From: Mytilus californianus
Taxonomy: Eukaryota; Mollusca; Bivalvia; Mytilida; Mytilidae
Direction of reading: 5' to 3'
DNA length: 64,000 nt
Assembly: GCF_021869535.1 (NCBI RefSeq)
Contig: NW_026262701.1
Coordinates: 41,977,278 to 42,041,277 of the forward strand
Shown here: positions 1 to 10,943 of the stretch, in pieces
Layout: the number at the start of each line of letters is the position of its first letter
Numbering within the stretch: the first letter of the stretch is position 1
Translations under genes and position numbers: made by a program
The notes under the pieces: model-generated
What the model was told of the DNA's origin: nothing
The model's input: the letters and a program-made list of their open reading frames with translations, nothing else
Databases searched by the model: none

Positions 1-985
1 AGATTAATCCCCAATGCATATCCTTCTGTGCTAAATAAAAAGTTTAACCTTTTCCAGTATAAATTTCACCAAAAAATGGGCCAGTGTTTGACATCGTTGT
101 TTTACTGTGATCTTTAAAAAAGTAAATTAAAAAAAATTGGTATAGTCTCTGGTATTATAAAATAAAACTAACGTAATTTCACCGAGAATGGACAAAACTT
201 TTTTTTTTAAATAAAGTTTCGCAGTTTTTCCATCAGCTATATCAATGTATATTTACATCGATGCATTATTTTTTGATTGGTCACAACAATCAGTTATTTT
301 TAGATTAGTCGCGGTTGATTGATTATATCAAAGAATACACATCACCGCAACCGGGCCGAGAAAAAGACGTGTCTTATGAAATATTTAAAACATTTGATGG
401 AAAAACTTTCAAAACATACGTAGTTATTTACGGAAATATTGTTTTTAATAAACTAGTGTTGTTCTATCTTTAATTCAATGGGTCACATAGCGGATTCATT
501 TGCCGTTTTTTACACAAGTGGTCTTTCACTTCGGCAAGATACAATTATGAAGCGTCATAAATAAATCGGACAAGAATGTATTTAAAAAAAAAAGTTAATT
601 GTCATGAAATAAAATGTCAGCTTAGCTTCCAAACAGGTAATTTTCAAATATGCCATCCGTATGTCAGGTATTCTTCATTGACGACTTCTGTAATTAACGC
701 AAATAGACTTTTTTTATTGTTTCCTGTAAAATCTTTGTGAAGCAATGATGACATTCAAAGTTTTATTTAACAACTTGCTGTTGCTGCTGAAACCATTCTA
801 TCAGCAAATTGAGGACACTGTTAGTGAAAGAATGTAAAGACATGACATTTAGGCATTGGAACAAATATTCTATACCATTTATTCCGTTAGGAACATTTAC
901 TGTAATATTTATTCCAGTGGAAATAATATTCCAGAATATTGTTTCCATTTGGAACTTATATTATGAAGGAACTTCTATTCCGTGA
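1..985. other. No gene recognised
   Basis: AT-rich sequence with scattered stops on both strands. No exon-like similarity, RNA gene or clear repeat boundary was recognised. Part of 760-985 may be decayed transposon sequence belonging to the hAT fragment that follows. Confidence 0.5.
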
Positions 986-1231
986 CAGCATCCTTGTCTG
1001 TCTAAGTATGCAGCAATTGGTCTTGTTTTGCCAGTTTCAACAGCTGATTGTGAAAGGTGTTTTTCATGTTTAAACAGACTTAAAACACCTTTGAGAAACA
1101 GACTATGCCAAAAAGTGCTGAATTGCTTAATGCATATATCAATTGAAGGACCAAAGGAAAAAGATTTTGATTTTGAAAAATGTGTGGGGACCTTTGGAAA
1201 GTTGAAACAGAGGAAGATATCAACAAAATAA
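986..1231 (+). pseudogene. hAT-family transposase C-terminal fragment (ZNF862-like)
   Basis: The frame is open from about 986, just after an in-frame stop at 983-985, to a stop at 1229-1231. It reads as the C-terminal dimerisation region of hAT-type transposases and ZNF862-like domesticated relatives. Visible hallmarks are LSKYAAIGLVLPVSTADCER, then a CFSCLNRLKTPLRNRL stretch and an ISIEGP motif before a basic tail. In the family this segment sits at the end of a protein of several hundred residues. Here only about 80 residues remain, with no open frame for the catalytic part upstream, so this is a decayed copy. The family call rests on recalled motifs. A last exon of a live gene is possible, but I see no clear acceptor. 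Confidence 0.72.
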
Positions 1232-1259
1232 TGTGTACATGACATAAATTTGTAAATAA

Positions 1260-3540
1260 CTAGTGCAGACTGGATTATTTTTAGTATTGTTTATAAGGTC
1301 TCTCATTAATTCCTCTCATCTGTAATAAATACTTTAAAGTTCCATGACTTACCTATAATAAAACAATTAGATTGGTGTATGGCTATAAACATATAAATTA
1401 TGTAGTGTAACTAATTCTGAAAAAGAAACATCGTGCGCCGCGTTGCAAATCTACCATGGACCCACCATGCATGACAATTTTTCTAGGGAAGACACTGAAA
1501 TGATGACAAAACATGGTTGAAAGTAATAAAAGTGATATTTGAAGACTCACTTAAACAATAAAATATTTCCTGTCTATTAAATGTGAGATGAAAATCATCT
1601 TTATGCAGGAAATGGAAGGTATCAAGGACCTTCAGGGGTGAAACTTAACTTTGTAAGGCCAGTAGCCAGCTGGGCTACTAGACTTGAAAATGAGTTAGCC
1701 CAGACAAAAAGTTAGTAACCCACTTTATTTCACTATGAGTATCACCGGTGAAGCCCGCAAAGCGGGCTGAACGTGCTAGGGGGGTTTAGGGGTATGCCCC
1801 CCAAGAAAATTTTGAAATTTTAGACTCGAAACCCTGCATTCTGAGCATACCTGGAGGTGATTTAGATGCTTGGGAAAATGTAAATTTTGTCTTATTTTTG
1901 TTGTTGACTTCAATCAAATTTAATTAAAAAAAAATCATTTACAAAATGGGAATCTTCATACCCTGTGTACCAGTTTTTTTTTAATATCTTTTTAAGGACA
2001 ACTAAAGAATTCTCTGTCCTTAAATACATGTAGATGATCGATGAAATATTTAATTTTATTTCTTTGATAATCTAATTTATTAAATATCTTGATCGATTTA
2101 TTTTGCGTAACTACGTACATTTGTAAACAAATGACCCCCCTAGTTTCTCAAAAGACTTGTACAGTACACGTATTTCAAAAGCATTGTCATAAAATTGATA
2201 TCTCCTCTGATTTTCTCTTTTTTGTAAACTGTTCAGTAAGTAGGAAACTAAAATCATTTTAAACTAATGTTATTTATTTGTGGTCGACAATATTCTACTT
2301 TCGTTTTTGACCTTCATTCTCTGGACACCACGTGGGCTTTGAAAAGGGAACTACAAAAGGTACTGTTTTCCAGATTCTTAACATTATTATATATTATACG
2401 TTCTTTTATTTGACTGATATTATTTCATAACATGCTATTGTCATCTTCTCTGAATTTCTTCGCTTTCTTGAAGCCAAAACTGAACAGGGTATTTGATCAC
2501 TTCATATTGTAAATGACCATCGGAACGTCTCTCTTGTTATCCTTGCAAACATACGATACTTTCTGGACTTTAAATAGACGACCAATCAGTGACCTGAATT
2601 AACGTGAACTATATTTAGTCAAAGGTAAACTCTGATTTTACATCCTTGTTTATCGCGACTGCGACTTTGCGACAATACGACTCTCGACACTTGCCTGTAT
2701 ACATTTTAAAAAGATTTTTTTTTCTTTTTGAATTTATATTTTTGTCAGTGAAGTAGCCGGCACTTGGAGCCACGGTAAACAGCGGATTTCCGTCTGTCGA
2801 GTACTTTGTTTTCAATTCGCCACCTGGGCTACCACAACTGAATAAAAAGATCGCCCAGGCCATGGGCGACTGGGCGACCGTTAAGGTTTTTCCCTGCCTT
2901 TACTCTTATGGCTGAACTGTAATTTATGTTTTCAACCAAAAAATATATAATGTAGTAAAAATTTTACCTTTACATAATCAATTTTTAGATACACATAGTA
3001 CAACCATCTTGACCTTAAGCACCAAACTGAAACCTGAAGACCCTATTTGGAACTTCTATACAATATAAGACAACAACAAATCAGTGCAAAATGTAATGAT
3101 TGCAATGCTATAGTCAGTGCAAAAGCCACCTGATGAGTTTCCTTTTTACAATACAATAAGACATGAGAACATTTAAAATGACTTTAACACTTTCATTATT
3201 TTATTACTAAAAGTAATTGACCAGGTAGAGAGTGGTTTTTATAGTAATGTCTACTCAAAATTTCAATCGACCAGTATTTGCCAGTATTTCCCAGTATTTA
3301 CCGCCGGCATGGTCAATACTAGTATTGACCGCTTTTTTGCCAACCTTGCATGGTCATCGGATTGTCTGATTATTGTCTTCAATGCGATTTTATTAATATG
3401 ACACAAAGTATTTATAAATTTATCAGGCATAAAAGCCTGTAAATCAATTCTTTTTGCATTTGTTAGAAATGTGAAAAATTACTTGTGTATATAATATATT
3501 ATAATGCCTATAACTTATTATGCAAACTTCCCCTAATTTT
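1260..3540. other. Non-coding, weakly repetitive stretch
   Basis: No gene is supported. At 1742-1800 there is a small GC-rich patch with an inverted repeat (cccgc/gcggg) and 'taggggggtttaggggtatgcccccc', which looks like part of an interspersed repeat. At 3269-3330 the motif 'ccagtatttgccagtattt' recurs and ends in a perfect 20-bp palindrome at 3311-3330. A minus-strand open frame at 2615-2863 has no recognisable similarity. Confidence 0.45.
3311..3330. repeat. Perfect 20-bp palindrome
   Basis: GGTCAATACTAGTATTGACC is its own reverse complement. It follows three degenerate 'ccagtattt' repeats. No function is assigned; it may be the centre of a small foldback element. Confidence 0.8.
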
Positions 3541-3541
3541 T

Positions 3542-4845
3542 TATACGACCGCAAAAAAATTTTGCGATCGTTTATTGGTATGACGTTGGCGTCGTCGTCG
3601 TTTAAGTGAATGGATCTCTATGAAATTTTACCATAAGGTTCAATACCACAAAAGGAAGGTGGGGATTCATTTTGAGGGTTATGGTACCAACAGTTAAGGA
3701 ATTAGGGGCCAAAAATAAGCATTTTTATACGACCGCAAAAAAATTTTTGTGGTCGTTTATTGGTATGACGTTGGCGTCGTCGTCGTCGTCCAGCGTCGTC
3801 GTCCGAATACACATTAGTTTTCGCACTCTAACTTTAGTTTAAGTGAATGGATCTCATTGAAATTTTACCATAAGGTTCAATACCACAAAAGGAAGGTGGG
3901 GATTGATTTTGGGGGTTATGGTACTAACAGTTAAGGAATTAGGGGCCAAAAGGGGCCAAAAATAAGCATTTTTGTAACTTCCAGACATAACTTGTGTGTA
4001 AGTGTATGGATCTCTCTGACATTGTACCACAAGGTTCCATATCACAAAGGGAATGCTGGGATTGATTTTGGGGGTAATTGTCTCCAAATTTTAGGAATTA
4101 GGGGCCAAAAAGGGGCAAAAAACAAGCATTTTTCTAGTTTCATGACAATAACTTGTTTGTAAGTGTATGGATCTTTATGAAATTGTACTACAAGGTTCCA
4201 TATCACAAAGGGAATACTGGGATTGATTTTTGGGGTAATTTCCTCCAAATATTAGGAATTAGGGGCCAAAAAGGGGCAAAAAACAAGCATTTTTCTAGTT
4301 TCATGACAATAACTTGTTTGTGAGTGTATGGATCTTTATGAAATTGTACTACAAGGTTCCATATCACAAAGGGAATGCTGGGATTGATTTTGGGGGTTTT
4401 CCCTCAAAATTTTAGTAATTAGGGGCCATAAAAGGGCAAAAAAAACATGCATTTTTCTAGTTTCAGGACAATAACTTGTGTGTAAGTGTATGGATCTTTA
4501 TGAAATTGTACTGCAAGGTTCCATATCACAAAGGGAAAGCTGGAATTGAGTTTGGGGGTAATTGCCCTAAACGTTTAGGAATTTGGGGCCAAAAAGGGGC
4601 CAAAAAACAAGCATTTTTCTAGTTTCCAGACAATAACTTGTGTTCAAGTGTATGAATCTCTCTGAAATTGTACTGCAAGGTACCATACCACAAAGGGAAA
4701 GCTGGGATTGAGTTTGGGGGCGATGAATCATAAGGGGGTTCAAAAAATTGGGGGGGGATTTTTTTTTTCCTTTTTTTTCTTTAACATTTTCCATTTTAAA
4801 TTTGTTATTTCTGATTTATATATAAAAGCAAATAATAATGATATG
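3542..4845 (+). repeat. Satellite-bearing element, array 1 (~160-bp units)
   Basis: Two heads of the type ATACGACCGCAAAAAAATTT, followed by 'ttggtatgacgttggcgtcg' and a CGT-trinucleotide tract, lie at 3542 and 3727, the first being a truncated direct duplicate. After the second head come about six diverged units of about 160 bp, recognised by 'gaattaggggccaaaaa', 'aagcatttttctagtttc' and 'caaggttccatatcacaaag'. The array ends in a G-rich then T-rich junction at about 4720-4800 that recurs at 6878-6960. This resembles non-autonomous pearl/Helentron-like elements of bivalves that carry internal satellites; that assignment is inference. Confidence 0.8.
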
Positions 4846-5810
4846 GTTTGAATAGGCATACATGTGAACCTCTCGACGGGAGTACGATAATCCCGTTTTC
4901 AGGGGTCTCCTCCCGACCTCCTGTTGAAAAAATCCTGTGTATGAAATTTTTCATGAATGAAAAATTTCTGCCCAACATAACATCTCAGGCATCTGGTGTA
5001 ACTGACATTACCTGAAGTTATATTTTACCTGTAAATCAATTAACATGCATAATTATATGGCTTCACTTGTCAGCTTGGGTGTCAAACATACTGGTAAGCA
5101 ACGATTTTTACCTCAGGCTAACTGCCGTTGTGTAACAAAAACTGTGTATTTATTGGGTTACTTCCCTTGATTTATCCTGTTTTAAGTTACTTTCCTTTTA
5201 ATAATGAAAATTTTTAAAAGAATATAAATAAAATATAAATTGAACAAATAATCATAAAAGGATGGTTATTAAATGATTTTAAATGTCTTAGGACAAATAA
5301 AAAAATAATAATTTGAAAATTATTTGAGGATTCTATACTTCCTTTTAAGGCTTAAATTGAAATTTATATAATAACTATGACCCTAACTTTTCAGGTAGAA
5401 TGAATTTCTGAGTTTGCAAATAAAAACTATTTGCAAGAGAAAAAATAAAATAAAAGCTATTTGCAGACAGCTAAACAAATGTTCTGGTTGCAATGATTGT
5501 TTTATAGAATATGAAGTAAAAAATTTAAAGAACATACTGGAAAAAAACAATGTTAGATTGAACATGTAGAATATAAAGATGGAGAAACTTTATAAGTACA
5601 AGGGTACTATAAACATAATAAATTGGTTGGAAAGTTGAAGAAAACACACTTTAAAAGACCATTTTTACAGCACACGGTTACATTTACAACAAAATTAATG
5701 TCGATTAAAAACCTCCTGATCTGAGTCCTAATCTCCTGACCAAAATTTCCCAATCTCCTGATCTGAGTTTCACAGTCTATCACATGTATGAATATGTAAA
5801 TTGAAAATTT
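4846..5810. other. Spacer between satellite arrays
   Basis: AT-rich sequence with no recognised gene. Short repeated phrases ('cctcctgatctgagt', 'tctcctgacc') occur at 5709-5770 and a related 'ctcccgacctcctgttg' at 4910. These look like remnants of an inserted element, but I cannot delimit it. Confidence 0.4.
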
Positions 5811-5987
5811 TTAAGTTCTTAGACCACTTTCATTCTGTGTCAGAAACCTATGCTGTGTCAAATATTTAATTACAATCCAAATTCAGTGCTGTATCAAACT
5901 TGAATGTTGTGTCCATACTTGCCCCAACTGTTCAGGGTTCGACCTTTGCGGTCGTATCAAGCTGCGCCCCAGCGGAGCATTTTATTG
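5811..5987 (+). repeat. Tail module of satellite element, copy 1
   Basis: Begins near 'aagttcttagaccac', passes 'tctgtgtcagaaacctatg', and ends 'gggttcgacctttgcggtcg' then 'tatcaagctgcgcc', 'gcggagcattttatt'. The inner GCGGTCGT is the reverse complement of the ACGACCGC in the heads, so head and tail carry subterminal inverted repeats. The same tail recurs at 9998, 10769 and 15896, with a shorter copy at 15380. Confidence 0.85.
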
Positions 5988-7022
5988 TAACTTCCAGACA
6001 TAACTTGTGTGCAAGTGTATGGATCTCTCTGACATTGTACCACAAGGTTCCATATCTCCAAGGGAATGCTGGGATTGGTTTTGGGGGTAATTGCCTCCAA
6101 ATTTTAGGAATTAGGGGCAAAAAAGGGGCAAAAAACAAGCATTTTTCTAGCTTCATGACAATAACTTGTGTGTAAGTGTATGGATATCTCTGACATTGTA
6201 CCACAAGGTTCCATATCACAAAGGGAATGCTGGGATTGATTTTGGGGGTAATTGCCTCCAAATTTTAGAATTAGGGGCCAAAAAGGGGCAAAAAACAAGC
6301 ATTTTTCTAGTTTCATGACAATAACTTGTGTGTAAGTGTATGGATCTTTATGAAATTGTACTACAAGGTTCCATATCACAAAGGGAAAGCTGGAATTGAG
6401 TCTGGGGGTAATTGCCCAAAACGTTTACGAAAAAGGGGCCAAAAATAAGCATTTTTCTAGTTTCCAGACAATTACTTGTGATCAAGTGTATGGATCTCTC
6501 TGAAATTGTACTGCAAGGTACCATACCACAAAGGGAAGGCTGGGATTGATTTTGGGGGTAATTGCCTCAAAATTTTAGGAATTAGGGGCCATAAAGGAGC
6601 AAAAAAACAAGCATTTTTCTAGTTTTAATGACAATAACTTCTGTGTAAGTGTATGGATCTTTCTGAAATTGTACTACAAGGTTCCATATCACAAAGGGAA
6701 AGCTGGAATTGAGTTTGGGGGTAATTGCCTAAAATGTTTAGGAATAAGGGGCCAAAAATAAGCATTTTTCTAGTTTCCAGACAATAACTTGTGTTCAAGT
6801 GTATGGATCTCTCTGAAATTGTACTGCAAGGTACTATACCACAAAGGGAAGGCTGGGATTGAGTTTGGGGGTGATGAATCATAAGGGGGTTCAAAAAATT
6901 TGGGGGGGGGATTTTTTTTTTTTTCCTTTTTTTTCTTTTTTTCCTATTTTTTTTCTTTTAAAATTTTCCATTTTAAGTTAGTTATTTCTGTTTTATATTT
7001 AAAAGCAAATAATAATGATATG
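5988..7022 (+). repeat. Satellite array 2 (~160-bp units)
   Basis: About six units homologous to array 1, starting directly at the end of a tail module without a head. The period is close to 158-160 bp, judged from successive 'attaggggcc' and 'aagcatttttctagttt' anchors. One unit near 6420 is shortened. The array ends in the same 'gatgaatcataagggggtt' and poly-G/poly-T junction as array 1. Confidence 0.85.
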
Positions 7023-7072
7023 GTAGGAGATACACACCAAACAGGATGTGTAAATTATTATATAATAAGTAT

Positions 7073-7290
7073 TGTGCAATAGCAAGAAATTTTCAATTGC
7101 ACAGTATTGCACAATAGCAAGAAATCTTCAATTGCACAGTATTGCACAATAGCAAGAAATCTTCAATTGCACAGTATTGCGCAATAGCAAGAAATATCCA
7201 ATAGCACAATATTGCGCAATAGCAAGAAATTGTCAATTGTACAATATTGCGCAATAGCAAGAAATATTCAATTGCACAGTATTGTGCAAA
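7073..7290 (+). repeat. 35-bp minisatellite, six units
   Basis: The anchor 'agcaagaaat' occurs at 7081, 7116, 7151, 7186, 7221 and 7256, an exact 35-bp spacing. The unit contains 'ttgcgcaatagcaagaaat' and 'caattgcacagtattgc'. Related single motifs occur near 8696 and 15750-15870 in the same place within other copies of the larger element, so it is a module of that element. Confidence 0.92.
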
Positions 7291-7319
7291 AGAAGATACC
7301 TCGTATAATTTGCTTATTT

Positions 7320-7672
7320 CTTGACCAATTTCAATGGGGTTTTATTCTTAAATTCTTGAGGTTCTTTAATATGCTGAATCTAACCGTGTATTAAGTTTTT
7401 GGATTTTGGGCCCCGTTTTTAAATTGGTCCACATTGAGGTCCAAAGGGTCCAAAATTAAACTTTGTTTGATTTCATCAAAAATTGAATTATTGGGGTTCT
7501 TTAATATGCTGATTCTAACCGTGTATTAAGTTTTTAGATTTTGGGCCCCGTTTTTAAATTGGTCTACATTAAGGTCCAAAGGGTCCAAAATTAAACTTTG
7601 TTTGATTTCATCAAAAATTGAATTATTGGGGTTCTTTGATATGCCGAATCTAACCGTGTATTTAGATTCTTA
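7320..7672 (+). repeat. ~130-bp satellite, short array
   Basis: About two and a half units anchored by 'ggttcttt(a/g)atatgctgaatc' and 'ccaaagggtccaaaattaaa'. The unit is the same as in the long array at 8750-10000. It is cut at the right by a new element head at 7677. Confidence 0.85.
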
Positions 7673-7676
7673 ATAT

Positions 7677-8125
7677 TTATACGACCGCAAAAAAATTTTG
7701 TGGTCGTATATTGGTATGACGTTGGCGTCGTCGTCGTCGTCGTTGTCGTCCGGCGTCGTCGTCGTCGTCCGGCGTCGTCGTCCGAATACACACTGGTTTT
7801 CGCACTCTAACTTTAGTTTAAGTGAATGGATCTTTTTGAAATTTGACCATAAGGTTAAATACCACAAAAGGAAGGTTGGGATTGATTTTGGGGGTTATTG
7901 TACCAACAGTTAAGGAATTAGGGGCCAAAAATAAGCATTTTCTAGTTTCCAGACAATAACTGTGGAACAGTGTATGGATCTCTCTGAAATTATACTACAA
8001 GTTTCCATACCACAAAGGGATTGTTAGGATTTGCTTTGGGGGGTTATGGCTCAAACCGTTTAGGAATTAGGGGCAAAAAAGGGGGAAAAACAAGGTTGTC
8101 CTGGTTAATGGACAAATACTTTAGT
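7677..8125 (+). repeat. Satellite element head with CGT tract and ~160-bp units
   Basis: The head ATACGACCGCAAAAAAATTT is followed by 'tgtggtcgtatattgg' and a long CGT/CCG-rich tract (about 7711-7785), then two units of the 160-bp repeat. It is the left end of the most complete modular copy, which appears to run to the tails at about 10173 and 10943. Confidence 0.8.
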
Positions 8126-8132
8126 ACAAAAC

Positions 8133-8218
8133 ATAATTTAAAGCAGTGTAAGGGAGATAAATCAAATTCATCATTGAAATTATCTCCCTTACACTGCTTT
8201 AAAATTATGTATAAAGTA
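8133..8218. repeat. Hairpin H1 (inverted repeat)
   Basis: The left arm 'aatttaaagcagtgtaaggg' pairs with the right arm 'cccttacactgctttaaaat' around a short loop. It is one of four such hairpins (8133, 8239, 14508, 15060), always downstream of the 160-bp array. Confidence 0.88.
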
Positions 8219-8238
8219 ATGGTTAATGAACAATAAAG

Positions 8239-8314
8239 ATAATTTAAAACAGTGTAAGGGAGGTAATCCAAATACAACGTTTTGGTTACTTCCCTTACAC
8301 TGCTTTTAAATTAT
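8239..8314. repeat. Hairpin H2 (inverted repeat)
   Basis: The arms 'cagtgtaagggaggtaa' and 'ttacttcccttacactg' flank a loop of about 15 bases. It belongs to the same family as H1 and sits about 20 bases after it, so a local duplication is likely. Confidence 0.88.
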
Positions 8315-8749
8315 GTTTAAAGAAATGCATATTTATAAAGGAAGACCAGTAAAAATATCTGCAAATGTTGCATCTTTTTTTTTTACAAAAAAATCCATAT
8401 GAAAGATTTGACACTATATTTTTAATTCTATTATAAAATAGATTAAGTTAGCACTATGGTAAATTTAAATGGGTAATTATGGTTGCCAACTCCATTGGAA
8501 ATTTGAATTGAGATTATGACCATATCTTGAGGAAAAGAATTTTTTTGGGGAAAAAAGGGGGGGGGGGGATAAAAAGAAATTGTGGGGGGTCAATTTTTTC
8601 TTATTTCAGATTTCAGAAATTAAAAAGAATTATTCTTCAAATATTATTTTTTTTTCAAATTTCAAATATTGAAAAATTTCAAGAAGTAATCTTTAATTGC
8701 ACAGTATGGCGCATTAGATTTGTAAAATCTTTGATCACATTTATTTATT
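8315..8749. other. Element middle section with G-rich tract
   Basis: Contains 'ccattggaaatttgaattga', 'gattatgaccatatcttgag' and a poly-G stretch near 8559-8570. The same text recurs at about 15300 and 15560, so this is a shared module of the satellite element and not unique DNA. No coding signal. Confidence 0.6.
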
Positions 8750-9997
8750 TGTTATGCCGAATCTAACAGTGTATTTAGATTTTTAATTTTGGGTCCAGTT
8801 TTCAAATTAGTCTACATTAAGGTCCAAAGGGTCCAAAATTAAACTTTGTTTGATTTTAGCAAAAATTGAATATATGAGGTTCTTTGATATGCTGAATCTA
8901 AACATGTATTTAGATTTTGATTTTTGGCCCAGTTTTCAAGTTGGTCCAAATTGGGGTCCAAAATTAAACTTTGTTTGATTTCAACAAAAATTGAATATGT
9001 GGGGTTCTTTGATATGCTGAATCTAACCATGTATTTAGATTTTTTATTTGTGGACCCCGTTATCAAATTGGTTCATATTGAGGTCAAAAGGGTCCAAAAT
9101 TAAACTTTGTTTGATTTCATCTAAAATTGAATAATTGGGGTTCTTTGATATGCCAAATCTAACTGTGTATTTAGATTTTTAATTTGGGTCCTGTTTTTTA
9201 AATTGGTCTACATTAAGGTCCAAAGGGTCCAAAATTTAACTAAGTTTGATTTTAACAAAAATTGAATTCTTGGGGTTCTTTGATATGCTGAATCTAAACA
9301 TGTGTTTAGATTTTTGATTATGGGCCCAGTTTTCAAGTTGGTCCAAGATAGGGTCCAGTATCTAAACTTTGTTTGATTTCAACAAAAATTGAATATATGG
9401 GGTTCTTTGATATGCTGAATCTAAACATGTATTTAGATTTTTGATTATGGGCCCAGTTTTCAAGTTGGTCCAAATTGGGGTCCAAAATTAAACTTTTTTT
9501 GATTTCAACAAAAATTGAATATTTGAGGTTCTTTGATATGCTGAATCTAACCATGTATTTAGATTTTTTATTTGTGGACCCCGTTATCAAATTGGTTCAT
9601 ATTGAGGTCAAAAGGGTCCAAAATTAAACTTTGTTTGATTTCATCAAAAATTGAATTATTGGGGTTCTTTGATATGCCAAATCTAACCGTGTTTTTAGAT
9701 TTTTAATTTGGGTCCCGTTTTTTAAATTGGTCTTCATTGAGGTCCAAAGGGTCCAAAATGAAACTTAGTTTGATTTTAACAAAAATTGAATTCTTGGGGT
9801 TCTTTGATATGCTGAATCTAAACATGTGTTTAGATTTTTGATTATGGGCCCAGTTTTCAAGTTTGTCCAAGTTGGGGTCCAAAATTAAACTTTGTTTGAT
9901 TTTAACAAAAATTGAATATATGGGGTTCTTTGATATGCTGAATCTAACCATGTATTTTGATTTTGGACATTGGACCATAATAGGTAAATTAAAAAAA
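8750..9997 (+). repeat. ~130-bp satellite, main array
   Basis: About nine to ten tandem units anchored by 'ggttctttgatatgctgaat' at roughly 8876, 9001, 9138, 9274, 9399, 9525, 9661, 9796 and 9921, so spacing alternates between about 125 and 136 bp. Two unit subtypes alternate ('gggcccagttttcaagttgg' versus 'ggaccccgttatcaaattgg'), which suggests amplification of a multi-unit block. Confidence 0.9.
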
Positions 9998-10173
9998 TTC
10001 AAGTTCTTAGACCACATTCTTTCTGTGTCAGAAACCTATGCTGTGTCAAATATTTAATAACAATCCAAATTCAGAGCTGTATCAAGCTTGAATGTTGTGT
10101 CCATACTTGCCCCAACTGTTCAGGGTTCGACCTCTGCGGTCGTATCAAGCTGCGCCCTAGCGAAGCATTTTAT
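9998..10173 (+). repeat. Tail module, copy 2
   Basis: Same tail as at 5811, from 'aagttcttagaccacattc' to 'gcgccctagcgaagcatttt'. It directly follows the 130-bp array, giving the order head, 160-bp array, hairpins, 130-bp array, tail. Confidence 0.85.
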
Positions 10174-10600
10174 TGGTTCTGTTTTCAAATTGGTCTACAT
10201 TAAGGTCCAAAGGGTCCAAAATTAAACTTAGTTTGATTTTAACAAAAATTGAATTCTTAGAGTTCTTTGATATGCTGAATCTAAATATGTATTTAGATTT
10301 TTGATTATGGGCTCAGTTTTCAAGTTGGTCCAAATCGGGGTCCAAAATTAAACTTTTTTGTTTGATTTCAACAAAAATTGAATATATGGGGTTCTTTGAT
10401 ATGCTGAATCTAACCATGTATTTAGATTTTTGATTATGGCCCCATTATCAACTTTGTCCACATTGAGGTCAAAAGGGTCCAAAATTAAACTTTGTTTGAT
10501 TTCATCAAAAATTGAATTCTTGGGGTTCTTTGATATGCTGAATCTAACCATGTATTTAGATTTTGGATATTGGACCATAATAGGTGAATTTCCAATTTAA
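10174..10600 (+). repeat. ~130-bp satellite, continuation
   Basis: Three further 130-bp units after an internal tail module. The arrangement implies that a second element end, or a duplication, interrupts the array. Confidence 0.82.
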
Positions 10601-10768
10601 AATTTTTAAGTTCTTAGACCCAGTCTTCACGCAAAACCACAGGCCCAGCAGCCCAGGCTAGTAAAATTGCTCTCGGGCCTGTAATATCATATCTACAGGC
10701 CAACAGAATCTAAATAAAATTTTCCAAAAATTGAGCTCCGGGCCTGTAGATTTTAAAGTTCATCGTGA

Positions 10769-10943
10769 AGACTGTAGACCACATTCATTCTGTGTCAGAA
10801 ACCTATGCTGTGTCAAATATTTAATCACAATCCAAATTCAGAGCTGTAACAAGCTTGAATGTTGTGTCCATACTTGCCCCAACTGTTCAGGGTTCGACCT
10901 CTGCGGTCGTATCAAGCTGCGCCCTGCGGAGCATTTTATTTTT
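10769..10943 (+). repeat. Tail module, copy 3
   Basis: Same tail, ending 'gcgccctgcggagcatttta' before a T-rich stretch. Between it and the array lies a segment (10618-10755) repeating 'gggcctgta', not shared with the other tails I compared. Confidence 0.83.

Noticed and set aside
7073..7290. 35-bp regularly spaced repeats as a CRISPR array
   Set aside because: The units are contiguous tandem repeats with no spacers, and the genome is eukaryotic.
7591..7913. Arginine- or threonine-rich open frames
   Set aside because: They translate the CGT-trinucleotide tract of a satellite element head.
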